Below, in pieces: positions 7,617 through 16,796 of a stretch of DNA of 37,700 nt (positions within the stretch are counted from its first letter, which is position 1; every line of letters begins with the position of its first letter). A program made the position numbers and the translations under genes. Origin of the DNA: Verrucomicrobiales bacterium (GTDB lineage Bacteria > Verrucomicrobiota > Verrucomicrobiia > Verrucomicrobiales > DEV007). Under the pieces are notes generated by a model that was given only the letters and a program-made list of their open reading frames with translations, was not told where the DNA came from and searched no databases. The stretch covers positions 15,151 to 52,850 of the forward strand of contig JANQVJ010000079.1 in assembly GCA_030730365.1 (NCBI GenBank), read 5' to 3'.

Positions 7617-8309
7617 ATGAAAACCCTCCTTCTCTTATCCTTCCTCCTCACCTTCTCACTCCTTCCCGCCCTCGCCGCCGACGCCATCAACCTTTTCGAC
7701 GGCACCAGTCTCGAGGCGTGGGAGTTCGCGGAAGGGGCGTGGGAGATCGAGGAGGACGGCACGCTCGTCTGCCGCATGAAAGACTTCGAAGCCGATGACG
7801 GTTTGGTGACGAAGCGCGGGATGGGCTACATTTGGACAAAGGCGGACTACGGGAACTTCGAACTCAGCCTCTCCTACAAACTATCCGAAGGAGCGAACAG
7901 CGGCGTCTTTTACCGCTCCGAGAAAACCGACCCCGTCCATCGAGGCTTCGAAGTGCAACTGATGGACGACGCTGGCTACCAGAAATCCCACGGCCCTCTC
8001 GACGCCCGCAAGCGCAACGGCTCATTCTACGAAGGCAAGGCCCCCGGGACAGATCCCGCCAAACCCGTCGGCGAATGGAACACTTTCACCCTGAAATGCG
8101 AAGGCGCGCGCATGACCTGTGCCATCAACGGCGTAGAGGTTTTCGATGTCGATGTGAATGACTGGCCCGAGGCAGGAAAGAACCCTGACGGATCTCTCAA
8201 CAAGTTCAAGATCGCAATCAAAGACAAGCCCCGCACCGGCCGCATCGGGCTGCAAAACCACGGTCAGGTCGTCTGGTTCAAGGACATCCGCGTAAAGCTG
8301 CTGCCCTGA
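7617..8309 (+). CDS. Secreted DUF1080 (3-keto-disaccharide hydrolase fold) protein
   Basis: A 230-aa exported protein with a clear Sec signal peptide (MKTLLLLSFLLTFSLLPALA, then ADAINLFDG). The mature chain is a DUF1080 domain: LFDGTSLEAWE at the start, YGNFELSLSYKLSEGANSGVFYRS in the middle, and GRIGLQNHGQVVWFKDIRVKLL at the end. This concanavalin-like fold is abundant in Planctomycetes and Verrucomicrobiota. Characterised relatives act on 3-keto-glycosides; the substrate here is unknown. It follows the ABC ATPases by 9 bp and may be co-transcribed. It converges on the SHD1 gene. Confidence 0.92.
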   Translation: MKTLLLLSFLLTFSLLPALAADAINLFDGTSLEAWEFAEGAWEIEEDGTLVCRMKDFEADDGLVTKRGMGYIWTKADYGNFELSLSYKLSEGANSGVFYRSEKTDPVHRGFEVQLMDDAGYQKSHGPLDARKRNGSFYEGKAPGTDPAKPVGEWNTFTLKCEGARMTCAINGVEVFDVDVNDWPEAGKNPDGSLNKFKIAIKDKPRTGRIGLQNHGQVVWFKDIRVKLLP

Positions 8310-8312
8310 AGC

Positions 8313-8759
8313 TCACTGAGCCGGCGGCCCTTTCGCCGCGACTTCGGCGAGCGCTTTGATTTTTACCTGTTCTTTCTCATCAAGACCGGTAAGGGGAAAG
8401 TCGACCGGCTCTTTCCGTCCCGTCACAAGGAAACGCACCTTCCCGTCGCGAATGATTTCAACTGGTCCGGCATCGCCCGGTTCAGGAGCGGAAAAGGCGA
8501 GTAATCGCGCCTCCATCGTTTTCCCGTTTGCACTGACCCAAGCCTGCACGGGCGTTACGGCGATATGCTGCACCACCACCGTGCGGGACTGCGGAGTCAC
8601 CGCCGAGGCGCCGGTCGAGGATCCCGCTCCGCCGTTGTCGCCGAGCTTTCGTTTGGTGAACTGATTCGGATTTTGGGGAACGACCTGCGCGGATACGGGG
8701 GCGATGCTCCCGCAGAGAACGAGGAATGAGATGATCCGTAAAAGTGTAGCCGCATTCAT
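8313..8759 (-). CDS. Secreted SHD1-like small protein
   Basis: A 148-aa protein with an N-terminal signal peptide (LLRIISFLVLCGSIAPVSA). The C-terminal half (about residues 85-140) carries the pattern of an SLA1-homology-domain-1 repeat: VSANGKTMEARLLAF, then DGKVRFLVTG, then VDFPLTGLDEKEQVKIKAL. These domains are common in secreted proteins of Planctomycetes and Verrucomicrobiota and bind ligands in eukaryotic Sla1; the bacterial role is not known. A glycine/serine-rich linker joins the signal peptide to the domain. It lies downstream of the Gfo/Idh/MocA gene on the same strand. Confidence 0.75.
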   Translation of the reverse strand: MNAATLLRIISFLVLCGSIAPVSAQVVPQNPNQFTKRKLGDNGGAGSSTGASAVTPQSRTVVVQHIAVTPVQAWVSANGKTMEARLLAFSAPEPGDAGPVEIIRDGKVRFLVTGRKEPVDFPLTGLDEKEQVKIKALAEVAAKGPPAQ

Positions 8760-8865
8760 CCCGACAGCCTATTGATTTGCGGGCCTTTCGTCGAAACAAA
8801 AAACGGCGCAGGCCCTCTGACCTGCGCCGCTTTCAAATCTTTCCGTTCGGGAAAGTCCGCTGATC

Positions 8866-10365
8866 TCAGAGCACTTCGGGAACGGTGTAAGGCGCACGAT
8901 ACTCTCGAGTTGCAAGAGCGTTGGCCGGCGCATCGAGATCGCCGTTTCCTTCGGCCCACTCCGTCGCCGGATTGAACTTGAGCATGGGCCCGAGGATGAT
9001 GCTCTCCTTCGCCAGATCGACGCCATTACGACCGAGGTGATCGGCCATGGAGCCGAAGCGATCGGTGAGGAGCGCGTCGTCTTTGATCGTCTCGAGGATC
9101 TCCTCTTTCTTCAAGGCCGCGCCGAGGCGATGCGAGATGAGACCGGTGTGGCAGAGGGCGCTGGAAAGGTGGGTCTCTTCACAGTCCGCATACTGCTCCT
9201 CGACCTTGCGGCTCCTTACGGCGGTGATGAAGTTTTCGAAAATGTCCTCTGTTTTGAAAGCCTCCGGAGCGGGCATTTCCTTGCCGTCGAGGTCCTTGAT
9301 TTTGACCTTGCCGCCGGCATCAGTGAAGACAAAACCACCCTCACAGGCCACGACCACGGAGACGCCGCTCATGCCTTCGAACTCGTCGGGGGACTCCATC
9401 CCCTTGCCCCAGTCCTTCTGCGCTTCCTTGCTCTTTGGCAGACCGCGGGTTTCAAAAATCAGCGGGGCCGCGTCGTAGTCGTGATAGACGACCTGAGTGT
9501 TCGGGGTCTCGCCGTCATCGTCGTAGCCGAGACGACCGCCGATGCTCATGGTCCGGGGAGCGATCGTGTCCTCACCAAGATACCAGCGGGCCACGTCCAT
9601 CTGGTGGATGCCCTGATTGCCCATGTCACCGTTTCCGTAGGCGTAGAACCAGTGCCAGTCATAGTGGAATTTTTTCCGGCGCAGAGGCGACTCGAGCTCG
9701 GCCGGACCGCACCAGAGATCGTAGTTGACGCCCTCGGGGATCTCTCCGTTACCGCCCTGTCCGATGGACTGGCGGGCTTTGTAACACATCCCTTTGACAT
9801 ATTTGATCTTTCCGAGCTTTCCTTCGCGGACATATTGCACCGCCGCTTGGATCGAGCCGAGCGAACGACTCTGGGTGCCGCCCTGGCAGATTTTGCCTTC
9901 CTTGCGGGCGAGCTTCACGAGCTGGCGACCTTCCCATACGTTGTGGGAAATCGGCTTTTCGATGTAGGCGTCCTTGCCCGCCTGAATCGCCCAGATCCCG
10001 GAGAGGGTGTGCCAGTGGTTCGGCGTTGCCGTGGCCATCGCATCGATGTCACCTTTTTCGAACATCTCGCGCATGTCGGCGTATCCCTTCACCTCGATCT
10101 TCTGCTTGTCGGCGGCGGCGTTGACGCGGGCGTCGAGCACGGCGGGATCGATGTCGCAGAGAGCGGTGAGACGCACGCCCTTCATGCCCGAGAAGGCGCT
10201 GATGTGGGACTGACCGCGGCCATTCACCCCGATCACGCCGACGCGGATGTCGTCATTGGCGCCGAGGACTCGGGAATTCGGCCAGGCCAGAGCAAGACCG
10301 AATCCGGCTCCGTATTTGAGAACTTTTCGACGATCGATTGAGTTGGGTTGTTGCGGAGTTGTCAT
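8866..10365 (-). CDS. Tat-exported Gfo/Idh/MocA family oxidoreductase
   Basis: A 499-aa NAD(P)-dependent sugar-type oxidoreductase. The N-terminus has a twin-arginine signal (DRRKVLKYGAGFGLALAW), so the enzyme probably folds with its cofactor in the cytoplasm and is exported. The Rossmann fold begins at IRVGVIGVNGRGQSH; ALCDID ends strand 2, and TPNHWHTLSGIWAIQAGKDAYIEKPISHN carries the conserved EKP lysine. WHWFYAYGNGDMGNQGIHQMDVARWYLG is the hallmark of the secreted Verrucomicrobiota/Planctomycetes subfamily. I prefer the ATG at 10365 to an upstream TTG at 10407, which would add 14 residues before the Tat motif. Substrate unknown. Confidence 0.93.
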   Translation of the reverse strand: MTTPQQPNSIDRRKVLKYGAGFGLALAWPNSRVLGANDDIRVGVIGVNGRGQSHISAFSGMKGVRLTALCDIDPAVLDARVNAAADKQKIEVKGYADMREMFEKGDIDAMATATPNHWHTLSGIWAIQAGKDAYIEKPISHNVWEGRQLVKLARKEGKICQGGTQSRSLGSIQAAVQYVREGKLGKIKYVKGMCYKARQSIGQGGNGEIPEGVNYDLWCGPAELESPLRRKKFHYDWHWFYAYGNGDMGNQGIHQMDVARWYLGEDTIAPRTMSIGGRLGYDDDGETPNTQVVYHDYDAAPLIFETRGLPKSKEAQKDWGKGMESPDEFEGMSGVSVVVACEGGFVFTDAGGKVKIKDLDGKEMPAPEAFKTEDIFENFITAVRSRKVEEQYADCEETHLSSALCHTGLISHRLGAALKKEEILETIKDDALLTDRFGSMADHLGRNGVDLAKESIILGPMLKFNPATEWAEGNGDLDAPANALATREYRAPYTVPEVL

Positions 10366-10570
10366 GGTAGTAGGTGAAAACCTACGGAAAAGAGCGTCTT
10401 TCGGCAATACCTAAGAAGTCCCGCAGTCGCGGCACCATCGCGAGCCGCAGGCCTTATCGTCAGGCCAGATCACGGCACCCCGGGCACTCCCCGAGATGTC
10501 GTTCTCTCTTTCCCCTCGAAACCGGCGCTTCTCGAGCTGACTTGAGCGCGCTTCGTCAACCGGGTATCAA

Positions 10571-12139
10571 TCAGCAATAAAACTCATCCGAACCCGGCCC
10601 GTCCCCGTCCACGCGAGTGCAGAAGCCGTTCGCGGCGAGGTGATTGAGGCAGTGGTAGACTTCCTCGACATCGCTCTCGCCGACATTCGAGGCCATCGCC
10701 GCCGCTCTCACGCCGCCCGATCCGGTCTCGGCCATGTGTTTTTTGACCTTTGTCAGGAGATCAAGAAAGGCACCCGCCGCTTTTTTCCCCGCCTCGACTC
10801 CGGGCTGATGGTAGGCGTTCACGTGAATGAGGCTCGCGTAAAAGGAGACCGCCCGCTCGTAGAGCCCGATGAGCAAGCCGAGGGAGAAAGGAGTCAGCTC
10901 ATCGAGCGAGATCGTGATGGACTGCCGTCCGTTTCCGGAAAGGGCGCTGCGAGTGCCGCGGAGGAATCCCTGGAGGTAGTCGGCTGTGGTCGAGCCCTCG
11001 CCATCGACGAAAATTGAGACCGCCTTCCGCGAACGGCGCACCTCGATGAAGGTCGCGAAGAAATTAGGGAGCCCGTCGCGCAGCTGCTGCACGTAGGCGT
11101 GCTGATCGGTCGAGCCCTTGTTCCCGTAGACGGCGATGCCCTGGTTGACGAGCTTGCCGTCGAGGTCGTGCGCCTTGCCGATGGACTCCATCACGAGCTG
11201 CTGCAAGTATTTGCTCATCAGATCGAGCCTGTCGTTGTAGGGCAGGATGACCATGTCCTTTTTCCCCTGCCCTTCGCCCGCGTGATACCACATCAGGGCG
11301 AGCTGCATCGAGGCATTGACCGAGGCATCGTCGACGCGAGTCTTTTCATCCATCGCCGCTGCCCCGGCGAGGAAGGAGTCGATGTCGAGCCCGAGCAGAG
11401 CCGAGGGGAGCAGCCCCACCGCACTCATGATCGAGGTGCGTCCGCCGATCCAGTCGGACATGGGGAAACGCGCGATCCAGCCTTTGGAAATGGCATACTT
11501 GTCGAGCTGACTCCCGTCACCGGTGACGGCGACGGCGTGCTTTCCGAAGTCGAGTCCGCGAGCCGCAAAGGCCGCCTCGGCTTCGAGCATGCCGTTGCGG
11601 GTCTCGGCCGTGCCGCCCGATTTTGAAATCACAATCACAAGAGTCTCGGCGAGACCGTCCCCGAGTCCGGCGAAGACGTCGTCCATCCCGCCCGGGTCCG
11701 TGTTGTCGAGGAAATGGATATCGAGCGGCGCATTGGCCGGCAGCAGAGCCTTCGCGACGAGCTGGGGACCAAGGGCGGACCCGCCGATCCCGATGAGGAG
11801 GACGTGGCGGAAAGCGCGGTTGTTTGGCGCCCTCACCTCTCCCGAGAGAACCTTCGCGGCAAAGGCCTCGACCGAGGCGCGCACGTCGCGGATCCATTTG
11901 CCCTCGGCCTCGGGAGCAAGCGCGGGGTTGCGCAGCCAGTAGTGGCCGACAGCGCGGCCCTCGTCCGGATTCATGATCTCCCCCGCTTCCGTCGCGGCGC
12001 GGTCGCGGAAGGCGCCGGTGATTTTCTCCTGCATTTCCGACGACCACTCGGTCGGAGCCTCCATCCGGCTCGAGTCGAGGGCAAAGCCGAGTTCAGGGTA
12101 GCGGAGGACCGATTTCTGGAAGGTTTCCCAATTGCTCAT
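10571..12139 (-). CDS. pgi: Glucose-6-phosphate isomerase
   Basis: The glycolytic and gluconeogenic enzyme interconverting glucose 6-phosphate and fructose 6-phosphate in the cytoplasm. The 522-aa sequence contains the sugar-phosphate-binding SIS motifs: LIGIGGSALGPQLV (about residues 115-128), VISKSGGTAETRNG and the later DWIGGRTSIMSAVG, plus QHAYVQQLRDGLPNFFATFIE and the C-terminal NAYHQPGVEAGKKAA with the conserved lysine. Length fits a bacterial PGI of the compact type. It is monocistronic or the upstream partner of the Gfo/Idh/MocA gene, from which about 205 bp of non-coding DNA separates it. Confidence 0.95.
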   Translation of the reverse strand: MSNWETFQKSVLRYPELGFALDSSRMEAPTEWSSEMQEKITGAFRDRAATEAGEIMNPDEGRAVGHYWLRNPALAPEAEGKWIRDVRASVEAFAAKVLSGEVRAPNNRAFRHVLLIGIGGSALGPQLVAKALLPANAPLDIHFLDNTDPGGMDDVFAGLGDGLAETLVIVISKSGGTAETRNGMLEAEAAFAARGLDFGKHAVAVTGDGSQLDKYAISKGWIARFPMSDWIGGRTSIMSAVGLLPSALLGLDIDSFLAGAAAMDEKTRVDDASVNASMQLALMWYHAGEGQGKKDMVILPYNDRLDLMSKYLQQLVMESIGKAHDLDGKLVNQGIAVYGNKGSTDQHAYVQQLRDGLPNFFATFIEVRRSRKAVSIFVDGEGSTTADYLQGFLRGTRSALSGNGRQSITISLDELTPFSLGLLIGLYERAVSFYASLIHVNAYHQPGVEAGKKAAGAFLDLLTKVKKHMAETGSGGVRAAAMASNVGESDVEEVYHCLNHLAANGFCTRVDGDGPGSDEFYC

Positions 12140-12190
12140 AGGTGATTTTTTATGATCGACAGTTCAGCCCGTTTCGCAAAGGGTTTCCGC

Positions 12191-12577
12191 ATGAAACTCA
12201 TTCCTCTCTTCGTCGCGATTTTTTCATTTGCCGCCATCACACTGACTCAAACCGCCCGTGCCGAAGAAGCGGCCCCCTTCCGCCACTTCGTCTCCTTCCA
12301 GTTCAAGGACGGGACACCCGAGGCGAAAAAAACCGAGATCGTAGATGCGTTCATGGCCCTCAAGAGCAAAATCGACGCCATCAGCGATCTTGAATGGGGC
12401 GGCACGGAAAACATCGAGCCTCTCAATGACGGCTTCACCCATTCCTTCCTCGTGAGCTTCAAAAACAAAGCCGGTCTCGAAGTCTACCTCCCCCACCCCG
12501 CCCACGAGGAGTTCGTGAAGCTCCTCAAGCCGCACCTGGAGAAAGTGTATGTCTTCGATTACACGGCGAAAAAGTGA
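12191..12577 (+). CDS. Secreted Dabb-domain (stress-responsive alpha/beta barrel) protein
   Basis: A 128-aa protein from the ATG at 12191. The first ~22 residues are a signal peptide (LIPLFVAIFSFAAITLT ending at ARA-EEA). The rest is a dimeric alpha/beta-barrel Dabb domain: FRHFVSFQFKDGTPEAKKTEIVDAF, then a GGTENIEPLNDGFTHSFLVSF core and YLPHPAHEEFVKLLKPHL. The family includes stress-induced plant proteins and bacterial aromatic-compound enzymes; no catalytic residues can be assigned here. An upstream in-frame ATG at 12152 would place extra residues before the signal peptide and is less likely. Confidence 0.85.
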   Translation: MKLIPLFVAIFSFAAITLTQTARAEEAAPFRHFVSFQFKDGTPEAKKTEIVDAFMALKSKIDAISDLEWGGTENIEPLNDGFTHSFLVSFKNKAGLEVYLPHPAHEEFVKLLKPHLEKVYVFDYTAKK

Positions 12578-12584
12578 GCCGCGC

Positions 12585-13013
12585 TCAGAAGATCACCCAG
12601 TCCGCGCCATCCTGCGGGACGTAGGGCGGGATCAGATCGTTCAAGGTGATCCCGCTGCAGCGCTCCATCATCGCCTCGTTCACCTGCACCCAGGCGGCGC
12701 GGACCATCTCGGCGGACTTGCCGCCGTTGCCCGGGCTGCTTTCTATGAGCGACCCGCCCTCCATCGCCGTGGCGATCTCGGCGAGAGTGATGTTGCCGGG
12801 GTGACGCGCGAGCAGGTAGCCCCCGTTTTTTCCCCGCCGACTGATGACCAGGCCCGCCTGACGCAAGGTCGTGAGGATCTGCACGAGGTAATTCGGCGAG
12901 AGTGCCTCGGCCGTGGCGAGGTCCTCGACCTGGCGCACATCGCCGGCGGCATAGGTGCTCGCGAGCTGGGCGAGGACCTGGCAGGCATATTCTGTTTTTA
13001 GGGGGAGACGCAT
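12585..13013 (-). CDS. Rrf2-family transcriptional regulator
   Basis: A 142-aa winged-helix regulator. The N-terminal HTH is clear: MRLPLKTEYACQVLAQLA, then DLATAEALSPNYLVQILTTLRQAGLVISRRGKNGGYLLAR (about residues 30-69). It lacks the three-cysteine Fe-S ligand set of IscR and NsrR: only Cys11 and Cys119 are present. It is therefore more like the cluster-free CymR branch, which controls sulfur metabolism. It is transcribed divergently from cysI-cysJ across a 95-bp gap, so regulation of sulfite reductase is a reasonable inference but not shown by any clean operator motif. Confidence 0.9.
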   Translation of the reverse strand: MRLPLKTEYACQVLAQLASTYAAGDVRQVEDLATAEALSPNYLVQILTTLRQAGLVISRRGKNGGYLLARHPGNITLAEIATAMEGGSLIESSPGNGGKSAEMVRAAWVQVNEAMMERCSGITLNDLIPPYVPQDGADWVIF

Positions 13014-13108
13014 CGTAAAAACCGCTTGCTAAACGGGAGATACAATACATTAGTAAACGACGCAACTTTAAAATCTTTTCAATTCTCTCCCCTTACCCCT
13101 CGAGATTC
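13014..13108. promoter_or_regulatory. Divergent promoter region, rrf2-type regulator / cysI
   Basis: This 95-bp gap must hold both promoters and any Rrf2 operator. It is AT-rich in the middle (13027-13080) and has two 7-bp near-direct repeats, CTAAACG (about 13030) and GTAAACG (about 13053). I could not assign -35/-10 pairs convincingly on either strand. Confidence 0.45.
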
Positions 13109-14857
13109 ATGGCCACTACCCTCGGCAAATCAGCGAACGAAGGCATCAAAGATGCGAGCGACTACCTGCGCGGCACCATCCTCGACGGGTTGGCCAACGC
13201 GGCGACCGGATCGCTCTCAAAAGATGACCAGCAGCTCACCAAGTTCCACGGCATCTATCAGCAGGACGACCGCGACATCCGCAAGGAGCGCCGCCAGAAG
13301 AAGCTCGAGCCCGCCTATTCCTTCATGATCCGCGTCCGTGTCCCCGGCGGCGTCTCCACTCCCGTGCAGTGGCTCGAGATGGACCGCATCGCCCTCGAGC
13401 ATGCCAACGGCGCGCTCAAGCTCACGACGCGGCAGGCTTTCCAGTTCCACGGCGTCATCAAGAGCAATCTCAAAAAGACCATCGCCGAGATCAATCAGTC
13501 CCTCTTCGACACCCTCGCCGCCTGCGGTGATGTGAACCGCAACGTGATGTGCAATCCGAACCCGCATCAGTCGAAGGTCCACGCCGACGTGCTCGAGCTC
13601 GCGACTGAGATCTCGAACCACCTCAGCCCCCGCACCAGCGCTTACCATGAGATCTGGCTCGACGACGGCACCGGCGAAAAGGTCAAAGTGACCTACGATC
13701 CGCCGAAGATCGACGACATCGCCGATCCCGAAGAGCCCATTTACGGGAAGCACTACCTGCCGCGCAAGTTCAAGACTGTCGTCGCGGTTCCCCCGAGCAA
13801 TGACGTCGACATCTTTGCCCACGACCTCGGCTTTATCGCCATCATCGAAAACGACAAAATCGTCGGCTACAACGTCACCGTCGGCGGCGGCATGGGCATG
13901 ACCCACGGCAATGAAGAAACCTTTCCCCGTCTCGCCGACGTCATGGGCTTCTGCACTCCCGAGCAGGCCGTAACCGTGGCCGAGGCCGTCGTCCGCGTGC
14001 AGCGCGACCACGGCAACCGCGACGTCCGCGCCAATGCCCGTCTTAAATACACGATCGAAACAATGGGGCTCGACGCCTTCCGCGCCGAGGTCGAAAAACT
14101 CATCGGCTATGAGCTCGGCGCCGTCCGGCCTTACCACTTCGAAGACAACGGCGACCGCTTCGGCTGGATCGAGGATCACACGGGCAACTGGCATTTCACT
14201 CTCTTCGTGGAGAACGGCCGCGTCTACGACACCCCGGCCTACCAGCTCCTCACCGGCTTGCGCGAAATCGCGAAGGTTCACACCGGCGACCTCCGTCTCA
14301 CCGCGAATCAGAATCTCATCATCGCGAACATCACCCCGCAGAAAAAGGCCGCCATCACCGAACTGCTCGAGCAATACAAGATGATCGACGCCCACGAGCG
14401 CTCCGCCCTGCGCCTGAACTCGATGGCCTGCGTCGCGCTCCCCACCTGCGGGCTCGCCCTCGCCGAATCGCAGCGTTACCTCCCTGATCTCATCACCGAG
14501 CTCGACAGCATCCTTGAGGGTGCGGGGCTGCGCCACGATGCCATCACCATCCGCATGACCGGTTGCCCGAACGGCTGCGCCCGCCCCTACATCGCCGAGA
14601 TCGGTTTTGTCGGCAAAGCCCCCGGGAAATACAACCTCTACCTCGGCGGAGGCCATGCCGGACAGCGACTCAACAAGCTCTACGCCTCCTCCATCGAGGG
14701 CAGCGATGCGGCGGAGATGCTGAAGCCGCTCATCCAGGACTACGCCAAAAACCGCGAGGAAGGCGAGCGCTTCGGCGACTTCACGGTCCGCGCCGGTTAC
14801 GTCAAAGCGACTGAGCACGGGCGCGACTTCCACAAGGAACTGAATTTAGCTGTTTAG
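13109..14857 (+). CDS. cysI: Sulfite reductase hemoprotein (beta) subunit
   Basis: The siroheme/[4Fe-4S] subunit that reduces sulfite to sulfide with six electrons, part of assimilatory sulfate reduction in the cytoplasm. The 582-aa protein has the four cluster-siroheme cysteines at 441, 447 ([15 protein letters not shown]), 486 and 490 ([12 protein letters not shown]); the spacings match those of E. coli CysI. Two ferredoxin-like half repeats with [13 protein letters not shown] and [14 protein letters not shown] are visible. The neighbour cysJ supports sulfite over nitrite reductase. The final residues and stop lie inside a TTTAGC-rich repeat. Confidence 0.94.
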   Translation: MATTLGKSANEGIKDASDYLRGTILDGLANAATGSLSKDDQQLTKFHGIYQQDDRDIRKERRQKKLEPAYSFMIRVRVPGGVSTPVQWLEMDRIALEHANGALKLTTRQAFQFHGVIKSNLKKTIAEINQSLFDTLAACGDVNRNVMCNPNPHQSKVHADVLELATEISNHLSPRTSAYHEIWLDDGTGEKVKVTYDPPKIDDIADPEEPIYGKHYLPRKFKTVVAVPPSNDVDIFAHDLGFIAIIENDKIVGYNVTVGGGMGMTHGNEETFPRLADVMGFCTPEQAVTVAEAVVRVQRDHGNRDVRANARLKYTIETMGLDAFRAEVEKLIGYELGAVRPYHFEDNGDRFGWIEDHTGNWHFTLFVENGRVYDTPAYQLLTGLREIAKVHTGDLRLTANQNLIIANITPQKKAAITELLEQYKMIDAHERSALRLNSMACVALPTCGLALAESQRYLPDLITELDSILEGAGLRHDAITIRMTGCPNGCARPYIAEIGFVGKAPGKYNLYLGGGHAGQRLNKLYASSIEGSDAAEMLKPLIQDYAKNREEGERFGDFTVRAGYVKATEHGRDFHKELNLAV

Positions 14858-14938
14858 CATTTAGCTCTTTTGTCCTTTAGCTTTTCCCACCTCTAATTCC
14901 CTAAACAGCCAATAGCTTAACCGCTACCCGCTAAACAG
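14845..14938 (+). repeat. TTTAGC-rich repeat with inverted ends between cysI and cysJ
   Basis: Four TTTAGC copies occur at 14845, 14853, 14860 and 14876. CTGTTTAGC (14850-14858) is matched perfectly in inverse by GCTAAACAG (14930-14938), and another CTAAACAG lies at 14901-14908. The left end includes the cysI stop codon; the right end is 8 bp from the cysJ start. It is a non-coding, stop-codon-rich block similar in placement to the 14-bp repeat pairs elsewhere in the window. Confidence 0.75.
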
Positions 14939-14946
14939 CGCCCCAA

Positions 14947-16725
14947 ATGAGTTTCTCGAACTTCTCCCCTCTCAATCCCGAGCAGCAGCAACTCGCCGGC
15001 AAGCTCGCGACCGGACTCGACCGCGACCAGGCCCTCTGGCTCTCGGGCTTTTTTGCCGGACTCGGTTCCGCCTCGGCCACCGCTGTCGGAAGCATCCCGC
15101 CCATGCTCCCCTCTGCTGAAAAGCGCAAACTCACCGTCCTCTACGGATCCGAGTCGGGGAACTGTGAAAAGCTCGCCGCCACCGTCGCCAAAGCTGCCGC
15201 GAAACATGACTTCAAAGTCACCATCGCCAACATGTCCGACGCGAAACCATCCGATCTCGTCAAGGTCGAGAATCTCCTCGTCGTCGTCAGCACCTGGGGC
15301 GAGGGCGACCCGCCGGATGCCGCCATCAGTTACTACGAAGGTTTCATGAATGACACGATGCCGCAGGTCCCCGGACTGAGCTACTCCGTCTGCGGACTCG
15401 GCGACACCAGCTACGAGCACTTCTGTAAAATGGGGAAAGACTTCGACAGCCGTCTCGCCGAACTCGGAGCGATCCGCGTCTATGACCGTGTCGATTGCGA
15501 CGTCGACTACAAGTCCACCTTCGACACCTGGCTCGCAGGCGCTCTCAATGCCTTCCCCGAGCCCGAGTCCGTCACCGCCACCGCGACGATCCACGGCCCC
15601 GTCGCGACCTCGGTGATCTACGACAAGGAGAACCCCTACGCCTCGGAGGTCACGCAAAAGATCGTCCTCAACGGGACCGGTTCGAGCAAGGAAGTCCTCC
15701 ACGTCGAGCTCTCTCTTGAGGGATCGGGCCTCGTCTACGAGCCCGGCGACGCCCTCGGGATCTATCCCGAGAACCGGTCCTCCGTTATAGACAGTATCCT
15801 CGCCGCGACCGGACTCAGCGCCAATGCCAAATTCGGAGACAAGACCCTCGCCGACGCGCTCCGGCACGACTTTGACATCACCACCCTCGCCCCGACCATT
15901 GCGGATAAATTCAACGCCATCGTCGGGAATCCCGTTCTCAAAGAACTTCTCGATGCCGAGGGCCGCACCGAACTGAAATCCTGGATCGACAGTCGCCAGC
16001 TCATCGATCTGCTCGAGAGCTATCCCTACAAAAACTGGACCGCCGAGTCCTTCACCGGGATCTTGCGTAAGCTCACCCCGAGACTTTACTCCATCGCCTC
16101 GAGCCTGAAAAAGCACGAGGACGAAGTCCATCTCACCGTCGCGGCGGTTCGCTACCACACCCACGATCGCGATCGCACCGGGGTCGCCTCGTGCTACCTC
16201 GCCGACGACGTTGCCGTCGGGGACAAGGTCCGGGTCTTCTTCCACCACAACAACAACTTCCGCCTCCCCGAAAACGACGAGACGCCGGTCATCATGGTCG
16301 GACCCGGCACCGGGATTGCTCCCTTCCGCGCCTTTGTCGAAGAGCGCTCCGCCCGCGGGGCGAAAGGGAAAAACTGGCTCTTCTTCGGAGACCAGCATTT
16401 CTCCTACGACTATCTGTATCAGCTGGAGTGGCTCGACTACCTCGAGGACGGCACTCTCGCCGATCTCAGCCTCGCCTTTTCCCGTGATCAGCGCGAGAAG
16501 ATCTACGTCCAGCATCGTCTCCTCGAGCGCGGCGCCGAGATCTATCAGTGGCTCGAGTCCGGCGCCCATCTCTACGTCTGCGGCGACGCCTCGCGCATGG
16601 CCAAAGACGTGCAGCAGGCCCTCATCGAGATCATCGCCGAACACGGCGGCAAGTCCCCTGCCGACGCCAAGGCCTATCTCGAAGTCCTGAGGAAATCAAA
16701 GCGCTATCAGCGCGACGTGTATTGA
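14947..16725 (+). CDS. cysJ: Sulfite reductase flavoprotein (alpha) subunit
   Basis: A 592-aa diflavin reductase that passes electrons from NADPH through FAD and FMN to CysI. Domains in order: an N-terminal extension (1-55), flavodoxin-like FMN domain (~58-200, starting VLYGSESGNCEKLA, with STWGEGDPPD and CGLGDTSYEHFC), FAD/connecting domain (~215-440, with RLYSIASS and GVASCYLADD) and NADP-binding domain (~450-592, with GPGTGIAPFRAF and YVCGDASRMAKDV), ending in the usual aromatic RYQRDVY. It is separated from cysI only by the repeat block and is probably co-transcribed with it. Confidence 0.95.
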   Translation: MSFSNFSPLNPEQQQLAGKLATGLDRDQALWLSGFFAGLGSASATAVGSIPPMLPSAEKRKLTVLYGSESGNCEKLAATVAKAAAKHDFKVTIANMSDAKPSDLVKVENLLVVVSTWGEGDPPDAAISYYEGFMNDTMPQVPGLSYSVCGLGDTSYEHFCKMGKDFDSRLAELGAIRVYDRVDCDVDYKSTFDTWLAGALNAFPEPESVTATATIHGPVATSVIYDKENPYASEVTQKIVLNGTGSSKEVLHVELSLEGSGLVYEPGDALGIYPENRSSVIDSILAATGLSANAKFGDKTLADALRHDFDITTLAPTIADKFNAIVGNPVLKELLDAEGRTELKSWIDSRQLIDLLESYPYKNWTAESFTGILRKLTPRLYSIASSLKKHEDEVHLTVAAVRYHTHDRDRTGVASCYLADDVAVGDKVRVFFHHNNNFRLPENDETPVIMVGPGTGIAPFRAFVEERSARGAKGKNWLFFGDQHFSYDYLYQLEWLDYLEDGTLADLSLAFSRDQREKIYVQHRLLERGAEIYQWLESGAHLYVCGDASRMAKDVQQALIEIIAEHGGKSPADAKAYLEVLRKSKRYQRDVY

Positions 16726-16734
16726 GCACTCAAC

Positions 16735-16755
16735 CTTCGTGAACCCATCACGAAG
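16735..16755 (+). terminator. Stem-loop after cysJ
   Basis: CTTCGTGA (16735-16742) and TCACGAAG (16748-16755) form a perfect 8-bp stem with a 5-nt loop, 9 bp past the cysJ stop. There is no T run, so it may be a weak or factor-assisted terminator, or an operator for the fur-type gene whose promoter starts right after it. Confidence 0.45.
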
Positions 16756-16756
16756 A

Positions 16757-16785
16757 TTGCAGTTTCCCCGCAAACGCTCTAGGAT
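16757..16785 (+). promoter_or_regulatory. Candidate promoter of the Fur-family gene
   Basis: TTGCAG (16757-16762) and TAGGAT (16780-16785) are separated by 17 bp. Transcription would begin around 16791, only about 5 nt before the ATG at 16797, giving a near-leaderless mRNA. Both boxes are imperfect. Confidence 0.35.
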
Positions 16786-16796
16786 GACTTTCTTGT

